Origin: Anaerolineaceae bacterium
GTDB lineage: Bacteria > Chloroflexota > Anaerolineae > Anaerolineales > Anaerolineaceae
Direction: 5' to 3'
DNA length: 64,000 nucleotides
Assembly: GCA_012839565.1 (NCBI GenBank)
Contig: DUMZ01000008.1
Span: 1 to 64,000, forward strand
Part shown: in pieces, positions 53,124 through 61,994 of the stretch
Layout: every line of letters starts with the position of its first letter
How positions within the stretch are numbered: the first letter of the stretch is position 1
Translations under genes and position numbers: made by a program
Notes under the pieces: generated by a model
What the model saw: only the letters and a program-made list of their open reading frames with translations
Databases searched by the model: none
What the model was told of the DNA's origin: nothing

Positions 53124-53945
53124 CTACAGAACAACAGGTTCCCATGTTCCGGTTAACAAATAGCGCGCCAGGCTGATAAGACCGATTTGCGCTAAGACCA
53201 TGACGAAACCCAGCAGTCCCGGCAGAACCAAATCGCGCCATTGTTTGACCGTGTTGTTGCGTTTCAAGATAAAGCTTGCCAGGGTGGTGTGGATGACCCA
53301 AAGGGTGAGTAATATACCAAGCCCCATCAGCAAATTTGATACATAAAAGAAGACCGGCAACTGACTGTATACCGCCCAGCCCACAATGCCAAGTACTGCT
53401 ATTAATAAAGGAAAGCGATATCCCTTTTCGTAAGCGGAACTGGACAGCCACTTGTGCCACAGGGTTTGGTTGAAGATAGGCGCTAAAACAGAGCCGATTC
53501 CCAAGCCAACTGCCAGTCCTGTTATCAAACGGGTGAGATTAGTCGTTTCGTAGAAGCTGACCGATGGCAAAATGAGCCCGGCAGCGGAGTTGAGCCCGTC
53601 CAGTGCGAAGGCCAAAAGGCCTAATCCCAAAAAAATCAGAATCCAAAGTGGCGGAAACTTGCCATGTTTGCCCCAGATGAAGTGGGCAATGAGCGTGACC
53701 AACGCGCCCAGGTACATCCCCGCGCAGCGCGCGCAGAGAGGCGATTGAGAATCGCCCAACACAAAGGAACGCGGGGTAATTTGATGGCAAACACTGTAAC
53801 CCAGCGCGTTAACCTTGCCCCAAAAGCCACTGGGCGTGAACCAAATCCACAGCCCGATTAACACGCAAATCAGCACTAAAAGCAGGATAAGCCAAACGCG
53901 TGAACGCTTTGGATTATCCTGCCTGGTGGAATCATCTTGTTTCAT
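53124..53945 (-). CDS. DUF2085 membrane protein
   Basis: A 273-aa protein with about seven hydrophobic segments. The segment ALGYSVCHQITPRSFVLGDS followed by PLCARCAGMYLGAL is the C-H-Q ... C-x-R-C-x-G-x-Y-x-G signature of DUF2085 and suggests metal binding or disulfides. A TTG start at 53957 is possible; the ATG at 53945 is listed here. It lies close behind the aldo/keto reductase gene on the same strand. Function unknown. Confidence 0.78.
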   Translation of the reverse strand: MKQDDSTRQDNPKRSRVWLILLLVLICVLIGLWIWFTPSGFWGKVNALGYSVCHQITPRSFVLGDSQSPLCARCAGMYLGALVTLIAHFIWGKHGKFPPLWILIFLGLGLLAFALDGLNSAAGLILPSVSFYETTNLTRLITGLAVGLGIGSVLAPIFNQTLWHKWLSSSAYEKGYRFPLLIAVLGIVGWAVYSQLPVFFYVSNLLMGLGILLTLWVIHTTLASFILKRNNTVKQWRDLVLPGLLGFVMVLAQIGLISLARYLLTGTWEPVVL

Positions 53946-53961
53946 ATCTTGTGACAAGGCG

Positions 53962-55110
53962 CTATATCGTTTCGGTTAGATACTTATGCGCGACTTTGAG
54001 GGATTCAATAATCTCAATCTGCTGTGGACAAAGTGCCTCACAAGCCCCACACTCAATGCACTGATCAGCGCGTCCGTCCTTAGGTACCGAAAAACCATAA
54101 TTGCGCTGGCCATATGCCTGGAGATTAAACATCATCGCGTCGTTATAGATCGCGAAAATGCTGGGAATACGCACCCCTTGCGGGCAAGGCAGACAATACT
54201 CGCATTTGGTACAGGGTATCGGGCTGCAAGCGCGCATCGCCTGATGGGCGTCGCTAATCAGCTGACGGTCATCATCGCTAAGCTTACCCACGCCACTGCG
54301 ACTGGCAAATTGAACGTTTTGCTCAACCTGTTCGGGGGTAGACATGCCTGAAAGCACCACAGAAACTTCGGGCTGATCCCAAAGCCATTGCAGCGCCCAC
54401 TCGATGTGAGTCCATGGGTGTTCCGAGCGGGCAAAAACTTCCGCGACGCTTGGTGGTAAAACGGGGCTTGCCAACCCCCCACCGCGCAATGGCTCCATAA
54501 TGACGACCGCCAAACCCTTGTCGGCGGCCAGTTTAAGCCCTTTTACGCCAGCTTGCTCTTCGATATCCACATAATTGTATTGAATTTGGCAAAAGTCCCA
54601 GTGGTCGTAGCCATTGATGATTTCTTCAAAGACTTCGTAACTGTCGTGGAACGAAAAACCTACCGCGCGGATTTTCCCTTCGTCTTTCTTTCTCTCAAGC
54701 CAGTCAAAGATATTAAGGCTCAGATAGTTATCCCAGTAGCGTTTGTTAAGCGCGTGCAAAAGGTAACAGTCGATGTAGTCGGTTTGCAAACGTTCAAGCT
54801 GGGTGTTGAAGTGTTTGTCTAAATCTCCGGGTTCTTTAACCAGCCACGAAGGCATTTTGGTGGCTAGTTTTACGCGTTCGCGATAACCATCCGCCAGGAC
54901 ACGCCCTACAAAGGGCTCGGACTGCTCGCGGTGATAGCCCCAGGCGGTGTCAACGTAGTTCACGCCATTGTCAATGGCGTAACGCAGCATCTTCGCTGCG
55001 GTTGGCTCATCAATTTTGCTGCTGTCGCCATCAATAACAGGAAAACGCATCGTGCCAAAGCCGAGTGCGCTCACCTTCCAGTCTAATTTTCCAAAATTCC
55101 GATATTCCAT
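53962..55110 (-). CDS. Aldo/keto reductase with C-terminal 4Fe-4S ferredoxin domain
   Basis: A 382-aa oxidoreductase. The N-terminal AKR barrel holds the catalytic Asp and Tyr (VDTAWGYHRE), Lys (LATKMPSW) and His (YLLHAL). The last 80 residues add CTKCEYCLPCPQGVRI and CIECGACEALCPQQ, binding clusters like 4Fe-4S ferredoxins. This AKR-ferredoxin fusion is found in many anaerobes and probably transfers electrons between NAD(P)H and a ferredoxin-linked substrate. The substrate is unknown. Possible operon with the DUF2085 gene downstream. Confidence 0.92.
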   Translation of the reverse strand: MEYRNFGKLDWKVSALGFGTMRFPVIDGDSSKIDEPTAAKMLRYAIDNGVNYVDTAWGYHREQSEPFVGRVLADGYRERVKLATKMPSWLVKEPGDLDKHFNTQLERLQTDYIDCYLLHALNKRYWDNYLSLNIFDWLERKKDEGKIRAVGFSFHDSYEVFEEIINGYDHWDFCQIQYNYVDIEEQAGVKGLKLAADKGLAVVIMEPLRGGGLASPVLPPSVAEVFARSEHPWTHIEWALQWLWDQPEVSVVLSGMSTPEQVEQNVQFASRSGVGKLSDDDRQLISDAHQAMRACSPIPCTKCEYCLPCPQGVRIPSIFAIYNDAMMFNLQAYGQRNYGFSVPKDGRADQCIECGACEALCPQQIEIIESLKVAHKYLTETI

Positions 55111-55388
55111 TGAGCACTCCTTTACTATATGACTTGGTTTAATTTTACCCGTTTATCTCGTATGGTGACGGGGATTTAGCATAAGTTTCTTATCCGCTTT
55201 ATTAACCTTTCTTGTCCGCACGCAAATTTTGTTCTCCGGTTTGTAAAACATTTATCAGATGTTTTCCTCTTATGCAAAAACCTGATGATAAAGCCTTGAT
55301 TCGAGTGGTTGATTGTGGTTTTTTTGATAAAATGAGTGCAGGAACGATTGAATCAGCAAAGTGCTTGCTGAAAAGAAAAAAGGAAGTT

Positions 55389-56813
55389 ATGGACTCAAAC
55401 AAAGCAATACCTGAATCTGAAGAAAAGCCCACGCCATCAAGCGTGGAAAAGCCACGTTCCAGTCGTGGGGCGGTTTCTCCACCCTGGAGTTGGCAAATTA
55501 AGCTGGTTGTGGTCGTGCTTCTGTTAGGGGGCGCCATCGCTCTGGCAGTAAAATACAACAATTATCTGCAGTTGTTTCTCACCGCGATGTTGATTTCTTT
55601 TCTCATCCAGCCTGTTGTGCGTTGGATACACAAACACACCAAAATGAACTGGAAGCTCATCTCAGCCTTGCTGTATTTAATTATTCTCGGCTTGTTGGTT
55701 TGGGGTCTGTTTAGTGGCGGACGTGGCTTGGTAGGACAGATTACGGGCTTGTTCAAAACCTTGCAGGAAAATGTGGGGGCATTAACAGATTTTCTGGCGG
55801 GTTTGTCTAATCAGACTGTTCATATTGGGCCTTTGGAATTCAAAACACCCGATATTAACACCAAATTTATCACCGAAAAAATCAATGAATTTGTTCAGCC
55901 TTTGGTTGGCGAAATCACCAAGAACATGGGCAGGATGCTGGGTTCTGTGGGTAGCTTTTTGTTCAATCTGGTTACCGTTATTCTCGTCTCATTTTTTATC
56001 ACCGCCGAATCCGGTGGTCAGAAAAAACCTTTCCTGAACATTAAAAACCAGGAGTTCAATTACGATCTTCGCCGAATGGGGCGGGAGATATCGGGTAACT
56101 TCAACGCCTTTTTGCGGGGCACTTTCACGGTGGTTCTGATCGCCATTGTCGTTTACTCCGCTTTGCTGGGCGCGCTGGGTGTGCCCTATTATTTTCTGTT
56201 GGCGGTGATTGCCGGATTTGGGCGCTTCATTCCTTATCTGGGTGCCTTTATTGGCTGGGTGGGCTTCGCGATAGGCGCGCTGATTCAAAACCCAACGCCA
56301 TTTGGATTGACGCCTTTTGTGTATATGTTGCTGGTTTTGGGCGTTTCGCTGTTTATTGATGTGATTTTGGATCACCTTGTTACCCCCAGCGTGATGAGTG
56401 AAGCGCTGGACGTGCACCCTGCGGCGATTTTGATTTCCGCTTTGGTGGGCGGGCAAATGTTTGGTCTTTTGGGTGTCATCCTGGCCGCGCCGGCTTATGC
56501 CGTGCTCACCCTTCTGGTGCGTTACCTGGTGCGCAAACTGTTCGATGAAGACCCCTGGGAGGGCATGGTTTATTACCGCAAACCGCCTGAAGCTGGGGTG
56601 ATAAAGTTTTTACGCAAATGGGGTAAACGCTTTTGGCAATGGACCGAAAAACCCCGCCAGGCGATTAGCGCCTGGTTTGTGAAGTTATGGGGCAAAGTTG
56701 CCGGCTTCTTTAAAAAACTCTTCGCTAAACTGCCAAAATCCAAACGCAAAAAGCAGGATAAGGGCAAAGAAGAATCTCCGGACCTTGATTCTGACGGAAA
56801 AGCGCAGGAATAA
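55389..56813 (+). CDS. AI-2E family transporter
   Basis: A 474-aa membrane protein of the AI-2E/PerM family, with about eight hydrophobic segments and charged, mainly basic, N- and C-terminal tails. The segment VTVILVSFFITAESGGQKKP and the AVIAGFGRFIPYLGAFIGWV block (F-I-P-x-[IVL]-G-x) are family hallmarks, as is DHLVTPSVMSEALDVHPAAI. The open frame begins at 55212, but the ATG at 55389 is preceded by AAAAGGAAG and starts the usual N-terminus. Members export autoinducer-2 or other small molecules, or exchange sodium and protons; the substrate is not determined. Confidence 0.85.
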   Translation: MDSNKAIPESEEKPTPSSVEKPRSSRGAVSPPWSWQIKLVVVVLLLGGAIALAVKYNNYLQLFLTAMLISFLIQPVVRWIHKHTKMNWKLISALLYLIILGLLVWGLFSGGRGLVGQITGLFKTLQENVGALTDFLAGLSNQTVHIGPLEFKTPDINTKFITEKINEFVQPLVGEITKNMGRMLGSVGSFLFNLVTVILVSFFITAESGGQKKPFLNIKNQEFNYDLRRMGREISGNFNAFLRGTFTVVLIAIVVYSALLGALGVPYYFLLAVIAGFGRFIPYLGAFIGWVGFAIGALIQNPTPFGLTPFVYMLLVLGVSLFIDVILDHLVTPSVMSEALDVHPAAILISALVGGQMFGLLGVILAAPAYAVLTLLVRYLVRKLFDEDPWEGMVYYRKPPEAGVIKFLRKWGKRFWQWTEKPRQAISAWFVKLWGKVAGFFKKLFAKLPKSKRKKQDKGKEESPDLDSDGKAQE

Positions 56814-56857
56814 TCCCGGTCAAAAAGGCTGGCTTTCCTATCCGCCTTGCATTGCGA

Positions 56858-56863
56858 TATAAT
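56858..56863 (+). promoter_or_regulatory. -10 box of the small gene at 56893
   Basis: TATAAT, about 30 bases before the start and a short leader with AAGGAG. Confidence 0.5.
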
Positions 56864-56892
56864 TAGGCAAACGATAAACAAAGGAGTAAATT

Positions 56893-57084
56893 ATGACTAA
56901 CTCACAAGATCCTATCACCAGCACGATCGCCGAAACCGAGAATTATCTGGCATGGAAAGCCGAAGAACCCGATGGCGAAACAACCTATCACCTTGAACTT
57001 AATAATGTCACCCTGCACTTCTTTAAGGAAGAATGGGACGAAATTCTGCAACTGCTTGAAATCATTGTTGACGAAGAACTCTAG
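56893..57084 (+). CDS. Small acidic protein of unknown function
   Basis: A 63-aa open frame preceded by TATAAT and AAGGAGTAAATT at correct spacing, and followed by a strong terminator, so it is a true gene. The product is acidic, with the central HLELNNVTLHFFKEEWDEIL segment and a helical end. No family recognised. Confidence 0.72.
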   Translation: MTNSQDPITSTIAETENYLAWKAEEPDGETTYHLELNNVTLHFFKEEWDEILQLLEIIVDEEL

Positions 57085-57118
57085 TTTTAACGCCTGACAT
57101 TGAAAATAGCTCTTAATC

Positions 57119-57151
57119 AGCCAGCCCAGAGTGTTAGGGCTGGCTTTGTTT
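57119..57151 (+). terminator. Rho-independent terminator after the small gene
   Basis: AGCCAGCCC (57119-57127), 9-nt loop, GGGCTGGCT (57137-57145), then TTGTTTT. Confidence 0.88.
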
Positions 57152-57184
57152 TAATTCTATTGTGTTCTCAAAACACGATAAGCA

Positions 57185-58186
57185 CTAAAGCCTTATCGCC
57201 ATCCAGTCCAGGTCGTGGGCTAAGGTAAAGCCAGCTTCCTGAATGCCCTGCGTGGCGTGGCCCAGCGGGAAATCCATGTTGAGATAGCCATGGTTCCAGC
57301 GTTCCCTGACGAAGTGTCGCAAAAGCATGGACGCCCGCTGGTTTTCATCTTTGGGGTCTAAGCCGGGGGGCAGTGCCAGCCAGGCCTGGTCAATTTGCGG
57401 ACTGCGACGCTGGAAGGTCAAAACGCCAGCCAGGGTTTTTGCATAGCGCAGCGCGAAATGCTCGGTTTGGCTGACTTGTGGCCAGGCGAAAGGGTTCAGC
57501 CAGGCTAATGGCGAGAGATGGCGCGCCACCAGCCCCGCATACCAGCGCGTTTTTTGTGGATAGAGCGCGTCAAGCCATTCCTTTTGTTTATCCCAGTCCG
57601 GCGGGCGCCGTTTGCGGATGCTAAAACCGCTTTCAAGCTCCGCGCCACGTTTGCCAAGTCCATCCAAACCGCTCGGGCTGGGTCGCAACCGCCAAACGCT
57701 TACGCTGTGTAAAAAGTGAAAGCCCAAATCGCGGTAAAGCTGAATGGCGCCCTGGTTGTTGTGGCGAACTTGCAGGAAAACACCGCGCACGCCAAGCGAG
57801 CGACAATGCCGCAAAGCTTTGATGGTCAGCTCGCGGGCGATGCCTTTGCGTCGGTAATCATCCTGCACGGAAACGTTCGCAATCATGATAACGCGCCTGA
57901 AGCCGTCCGTGTGGGGAATGAGCGTGATGTTGCCCACCACTTGTCCCTGATCTTCCCAGACCAGACCGTTGGAATAGGAGGCTTTTACGCTGAGATTGTC
58001 CAGGAATGTGGCGTCCGCGCTTGCAAGCATACGCGCGTGCTGGCGCATATTGTGCACGACATTCATGCCTTCGGGGTCGTTTTTGAGTTCAAACGCCGTT
58101 TCAATCAGATTTGCCACAGCGTCAAGGTCGCGGCTTGGATCCATGCGGCGGACAAATCCTGGCGGTCGTGAAGGTGATGATGACAT
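57185..58186 (-). CDS. GNAT family N-acetyltransferase with a C-terminal extension
   Basis: A 333-aa protein. The N-terminal half is a GNAT domain: VSVQDDYRRKGIARELTIKA (the acetyl-CoA-binding R-R-x-G-x-A motif) and VRHNNQGAIQLYRDLGFHFL. The second half (about residues 175-330) is not recognised but may be a degenerate second GNAT domain, as in mycothiol synthase-type enzymes. The acceptor is unknown; RimI-like N-terminal acetylation and small-molecule acetylation are both possible. A TAAAAT -10-like box lies six bases before the ATG without a Shine-Dalgarno sequence. Confidence 0.82.
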   Translation of the reverse strand: MSSSPSRPPGFVRRMDPSRDLDAVANLIETAFELKNDPEGMNVVHNMRQHARMLASADATFLDNLSVKASYSNGLVWEDQGQVVGNITLIPHTDGFRRVIMIANVSVQDDYRRKGIARELTIKALRHCRSLGVRGVFLQVRHNNQGAIQLYRDLGFHFLHSVSVWRLRPSPSGLDGLGKRGAELESGFSIRKRRPPDWDKQKEWLDALYPQKTRWYAGLVARHLSPLAWLNPFAWPQVSQTEHFALRYAKTLAGVLTFQRRSPQIDQAWLALPPGLDPKDENQRASMLLRHFVRERWNHGYLNMDFPLGHATQGIQEAGFTLAHDLDWMAIRL

Positions 58187-58192
58187 ATCTTG

Positions 58193-58198
58193 ATTTTA
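58193..58198 (-). promoter_or_regulatory. -10 box, possible leaderless start of the acetyltransferase gene
   Basis: Minus strand TAAAAT followed by six bases and the ATG at 58186. Confidence 0.5.
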
Positions 58199-58221
58199 AT
58201 GCAAGATGCCCATATTGAATA

Positions 58222-58252
58222 AAAAAAGCTCCCATACATGATGGAAGCTTTG
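58222..58252 (-). terminator. Rho-independent terminator of the rpsU-infA unit
   Basis: Minus strand AAAGCTTCCAT, 5-nt loop, ATGGGAGCTTT (one T-G pair) followed by TTTT. Confidence 0.85.
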
Positions 58253-58302
58253 TGTTGGGTATGCTTTAGCCCTGGCGCAATGCCCTGGGCGATAAAACAT
58301 GC

Positions 58303-58557
58303 TTACGAAAAATCCGTGGGGTCGATTGGGCCAGTTCGGCGTTGGCGATACACAATCCTGCCACGGTCGAGGTCATAAGGAGACATTTCCACGCGCACCA
58401 AATCGCCCAGGAGAATGCGGATATAGTATCGGCGCATCCGTCCCGAAAGATAGGCGATGACCTCATGGCCGTTCTCGAGCTTCACCCGGAATTGCGTGCC
58501 GGGCAAGGCTTCGATGATGGTGCCTTCTACTGTAATTTTCTCATCTTCTCTAGCCAT
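58303..58557 (-). CDS. infA: Translation initiation factor IF-1
   Basis: An 84-aa OB-fold protein: [40 protein letters not shown] and [20 protein letters not shown] cover the whole IF-1 family. The standard protein is about 72 aa; this one has a 12-residue C-terminal tail ([13 protein letters not shown]). IF-1 binds the ribosomal A site during initiation. The GTGAGG site precedes the start. It follows rpsU by 23 bp, probably cotranscribed. Confidence 0.95.
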   Translation of the reverse strand: MAREDEKITVEGTIIEALPGTQFRVKLENGHEVIAYLSGRMRRYYIRILLGDLVRVEMSPYDLDRGRIVYRQRRTGPIDPTDFS

Positions 58558-58580
58558 AAAACCTCACTTACTACTCTCGG

Positions 58581-58769
58581 CTAATCGTAGGACTTTCGGA
58601 AGTTACGACGAACAGCCTTTTTCTTATCCATGCGCCGTTGCTCGCTCTTTGAAACGAACCAGCGTTTGCGACGCACCGTGCTTAATACGCCACTCTTGAC
58701 GACTTTCTTGCGAAAGCGCTTGAGTAGAGAATCTTGCGATTCATTTTGTCTTAAACTGACACTTGCCAT
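58581..58769 (-). CDS. rpsU: Small ribosomal subunit protein bS21
   Basis: A 62-aa very basic protein: VSLRQNESQDSLLKRFRKKV and the Arg/Lys-rich C-terminus match bS21. It is preceded by a near-perfect GGAGGTGA Shine-Dalgarno sequence. bS21 helps mRNA start-site pairing with 16S rRNA; it is encoded just ahead of infA here, linking two initiation factors. Confidence 0.92.
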   Translation of the reverse strand: MASVSLRQNESQDSLLKRFRKKVVKSGVLSTVRRKRWFVSKSEQRRMDKKKAVRRNFRKSYD

Positions 58770-59042
58770 TGCTATTCACCTCCTTCCGGGCATAGAATAG
58801 GTCAAAATACACGTTAATCAGACGTGCTAGCGATTATACACGAAATGTCTAAAAAAACCTAGCACGAATTTGGTAAAAATCAAACGTATTTGAATCGGAT
58901 TTTGCCAGGCGCGGATAAAATTGTGTTTACAACACCGCCTGGGAAAAACACGCGATGGACAAGCAGGCACCAGTATCAAGCTATGGCGACAAACATCGCC
59001 CGTGGCCGGCAGATGACGGGCGAACAGACGCTGCTTGAAAAG

Positions 59043-59390
59043 TTAGCTTATCATCGGCACGAGCGTTTTGAGGAGTTCAAGCAAAAATTGGCGGTTTTCG
59101 CTGAGTGTGTTCCAAATCGTGTCTTCGCCAAGGATGGAGTATTTCCCGTTCGGCTCACTGGACTCGTAAACTACTATGCCCAGGCTGGGCAAACCCTTTT
59201 CAACGCGTCGCTCATCTTCTCCCACGACATCCAGCCATTCGTTTTCGTAGAACTCAGAAAGCGCGTCGCAACGCTGTTTGGATTCAATTAAAAACTGTGT
59301 GAAGGCTTCAATGGCTTTGTTGTCCTGGTCGATTCGCGCGTACAGGGTCTGCATCGCGCGCAGTTTATTTAAAAGCTCTTTGTTTTCCAT
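59043..59390 (-). CDS. DUF4298 protein
   Basis: A 115-aa protein with a mostly helical, charged sequence (IDQDNKAIEAFTQFLIESKQ, then SEFYENEWLDVVGEDERRVE) that matches the DUF4298 family; the Y-x-x-x-x-W-x-x-D block is typical. TGGAG precedes the ATG. Function unknown. An overlapping plus-strand frame from 58890 is a shadow. Confidence 0.75.
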   Translation of the reverse strand: MENKELLNKLRAMQTLYARIDQDNKAIEAFTQFLIESKQRCDALSEFYENEWLDVVGEDERRVEKGLPSLGIVVYESSEPNGKYSILGEDTIWNTLSENRQFLLELLKTLVPMIS

Positions 59391-59705
59391 CGTTTCTCCA
59401 GTCGCTTAACTCATTTTGCGAAGAACGCATATTAATCGCCCTAATTATACGTGTCGACGCACCAAAAAGTTCCCTGACACCAGATTAAACACTGTCAGGC
59501 ATCAATATCTTTTATTACTTCACGGGCTCATTGGTTCAAATAATGGGCAAAATGGATATGCCAGGAAGCATCAGGAGCCTGATGTATTTTGATATAGCTA
59601 TGATGTTATAATTCTATATAGTATAGTTTAGCTGGTAATAAGCCTACCTTTGAGTGTGCTTTGTAATAAGGTCGAAAGAAGGCCTTCAAGTTTGGAGTTG
59701 GAAAA
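59391..59705. other. Intergenic region with two inverted repeats
   Basis: No gene seen in these 315 bases. It holds CCTGACA (59473-59479) ... TGTCAGG (59493-59499) and a near-perfect palindrome around ATCAGG-AG-CCTGAT (59567-59580), then AT-rich DNA with TATAAT-like boxes upstream of the lipoprotein gene at 59706. Confidence 0.6.
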
Positions 59706-60386
59706 ATGAAAGCGCTGAAATCTTTCCTGTATATAATCGTCTCCGTTGTCTGCTTGATAACTTGCGTTTCATGCAAGAAAAACTATTCAGAAGAATTTCT
59801 AAAAAGCAGCTGTGATGCCCCTTGTTGGAATGGAATAGAGATTGGCATGAAAAAGCAAGATGTTTTCAGAGAAATAGAACATATCGAGAGTTTTTCTGTT
59901 CTTGGCGATACTATCGATGAGACTGAATCCTTTTATCGTTTACAGAATGAAAACAATTCTACAGTTGTAACAATGAAATTTGAACAAAATATTCTTACAA
60001 ATCTTGATTTTATTGTTAGCAAAGGTTACAACCTTCGTCTAAATGAAGTAATAGAACTTATTGGACAACCAACATATACTCTTGGTTGGTTTACAGGGCA
60101 TGGTCTAGCGAGCAGAAAAGTTTTCCTTTGCTATAGTGAAAAAGGTATTCAAGTGGACTTAGTGGGTGAAACACATCATGAACCACCAAATCATCCATAC
60201 AAGGTGAGCGAAGATTCTAAAGTATGGACTATTAATGTTTTTCGGCCTGATATACCAAATAATCTGAACAGTAACTACTACGCATGCTTGGAAGCCGAAT
60301 CTCATTATTATGTCCAAAAGGAATGGCACGGATATGGTGTGTATATAACCTGCGACCCGGAAACGATGGATTGGTGCGGTGAGTAA
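59706..60386 (+). CDS. Cys-rich lipoprotein-like protein, first of a tandem paralogous pair
   Basis: A 226-aa exported protein (signal peptide with Cys residues near residues 20-23 as lipoprotein acceptors). Shared with the next gene: C-x-x-P-C-W-N-G-I-E-I-G-M (residues 36-49), K-V-F-L-C-Y-x-E-x-G-I-Q, and the C-terminal HGYGxYxTCDPETMDWCGE. Several conserved Cys residues suggest disulfides outside the cell. TTGGAAAA precedes the ATG. The gene is AT-rich compared with the rest of the window. Family not recognised. Confidence 0.72.
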   Translation: MKALKSFLYIIVSVVCLITCVSCKKNYSEEFLKSSCDAPCWNGIEIGMKKQDVFREIEHIESFSVLGDTIDETESFYRLQNENNSTVVTMKFEQNILTNLDFIVSKGYNLRLNEVIELIGQPTYTLGWFTGHGLASRKVFLCYSEKGIQVDLVGETHHEPPNHPYKVSEDSKVWTINVFRPDIPNNLNSNYYACLEAESHYYVQKEWHGYGVYITCDPETMDWCGE

Positions 60387-60438
60387 TAGAAGGGTTTGCT
60401 TTTAGATTAATTGCTAAATAAATGCTGGAGACTGACAA

Positions 60439-61113
60439 ATGAAAAAGTTCCTAAAAGCTATTATTGCTTTTCTGATAATCATACTATTAACTACATCATG
60501 TGAAAGAACATCGGCATTAAGTCTAATAAACACTGATTGTGTCTTGCCTTGTTGGAATGGAATAGAGATTGGGATGACGAAAGATGATGTGCTAAGAGAA
60601 CTAACAATAGAAAAAAAGTATGAAGTTAGTGAAAAAAAGTTCAACGATAGGATTGAGTATTTGACAACAAGCCTAAGAAACGGAAAAGAAATAATCACTT
60701 TCCAGTTTAAAGATAATTTTCTCACAAACATCAATCTCGTTTTAAAAAAAGGGGCAAAACGTAAATTAGATGTTGCGTTAGAGAAATTTGGCGTTCCAAC
60801 ATTTGTAATAGGCACGTATTCTACCCATGTTTTTACTTACAACAAAGTTTTTCTTTGCTACTTGGAAGAAGGCATCCAAATTGAGTTGGGAGGGGAATTT
60901 AAAAGTGAAAGTCCATTTCATAATTATGAAGTAAATGAAAATTCAACTGTCTGGACTATCAATTATTTTAATCCTTCTGAATATGGACAAACTTATAACA
61001 GTTATTATGCTTGTCTTGTACCAGATAAAAAAGAATATATTTCACATGATTGGCATGGATATGGCAAATATGCAACCTGTGATCCAGAAACAATGGACTG
61101 GTGCGGTGAGTAA
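60439..61113 (+). CDS. Cys-rich lipoprotein-like protein, second of a tandem paralogous pair
   Basis: A 224-aa exported protein, lipobox LLTTSC. It shares the PCWNGIEIGM motif, the YNKVFLCYLEEGIQ strand and the end WHGYGKYATCDPETMDWCGE with the upstream gene, but about half of the other residues differ, so the duplication is not recent. GGAGAC precedes the start. The pair lies in an AT-rich stretch. Function unknown. Confidence 0.72.
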   Translation: MKKFLKAIIAFLIIILLTTSCERTSALSLINTDCVLPCWNGIEIGMTKDDVLRELTIEKKYEVSEKKFNDRIEYLTTSLRNGKEIITFQFKDNFLTNINLVLKKGAKRKLDVALEKFGVPTFVIGTYSTHVFTYNKVFLCYLEEGIQIELGGEFKSESPFHNYEVNENSTVWTINYFNPSEYGQTYNSYYACLVPDKKEYISHDWHGYGKYATCDPETMDWCGE

Positions 61114-61217
61114 AGCAAGGGAATAATTAACTATTGCCTAAAACAAGCCGTTGAGAGTTTGTCAAGAGCAATCTGAACAAGCTGCAACATTGACTGTTAA
61201 GAAGTTGGAATACGAAA

Positions 61218-61730
61218 TTGGATAGCAGAAAACGAATCAGAGTCATCTTATTTGCAATAGTAGCACTCTTGTTTATAAGTGCCTTGCTGTTACTGATTAA
61301 CAACCGCTGCAAATCAGTCAGCGCATATAATGCATTTGCGGAAACCATTGATTCGCGCAAAGAAAGCGATATAAGCTTGAAGATTTATGCGATGGGGCCT
61401 GGGTTGATATTTACACCCTATCCTTATAATACATCGGACTTACTCCGAAGCAGTTCGGTAATTGAGCTTGATGTGAGTGGGCAGGAGTTAAGTAATCACT
61501 TAAAACAATTTGAAGATCTTCAAAAGAATGCTTTTAAACCTGAGCTAAGCCGTGTATATCCAAGCGCGCGCGTCTATTATTATTTTGTGGTTGATGATGA
61601 AAAACAATTTGAAGTTGTGTTCCCGACAAGCAAGGGCGGTGTTCTGATTAACAATGTGGCTTATAAATGGAACCCTCTGTTTGAAGCGTTAATCCTTCCG
61701 TTTTTGCCAGAAGGTTTTCTGAACCCTTAA
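61218..61730 (+). CDS. Membrane-anchored protein of unknown function
   Basis: A 170-aa protein with an N-terminal membrane segment (VILFAIVALLFISALLLLIN, about residues 9-28) and an exported alpha/beta domain. The start is a TTG at 61218 after TTGGAATAC; no better start is in frame. It follows the lipoprotein pair and is also AT-rich. Not recognised. Confidence 0.55.
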   Translation: MDSRKRIRVILFAIVALLFISALLLLINNRCKSVSAYNAFAETIDSRKESDISLKIYAMGPGLIFTPYPYNTSDLLRSSSVIELDVSGQELSNHLKQFEDLQKNAFKPELSRVYPSARVYYYFVVDDEKQFEVVFPTSKGGVLINNVAYKWNPLFEALILPFLPEGFLNP

Positions 61731-61886
61731 AAACTGACACTCACTATTACAGACTGTTCTTGAATGACACGCTTTAGATTAAATACAAAAAAATTCTCAT
61801 TAGATTCATTATTTTCCCTTTGCTTTAAGCAAAACTATGGTACAATTTTTAGTTCATTGAAAAAGACGATTTGCTGGGAAAAACGA

Positions 61887-61915
61887 TTGACTCTCGAGCC
61901 AGTTTGTTTTATAAT
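61887..61915 (+). promoter_or_regulatory. Strong sigma-70 promoter of rpoB
   Basis: TTGACT (61887-61892), 17 bases, TATAAT (61910-61915): nearly consensus. The leader to the ATG at 61995 is about 73 nt long. Confidence 0.85.
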
Positions 61916-61994
61916 TATAAATTGCGCTTTATCCGTAAATTTCCGCGTGGGTTAGGCTATGCCCCCACGCTTTTAGCACGTACAGGAGATGTGA

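Noticed and set aside
58890-59291. Plus-strand open frame overlapping the DUF4298 gene
   Set aside because: The minus-strand frame matches a known family and has a ribosome binding site; the plus frame has neither.
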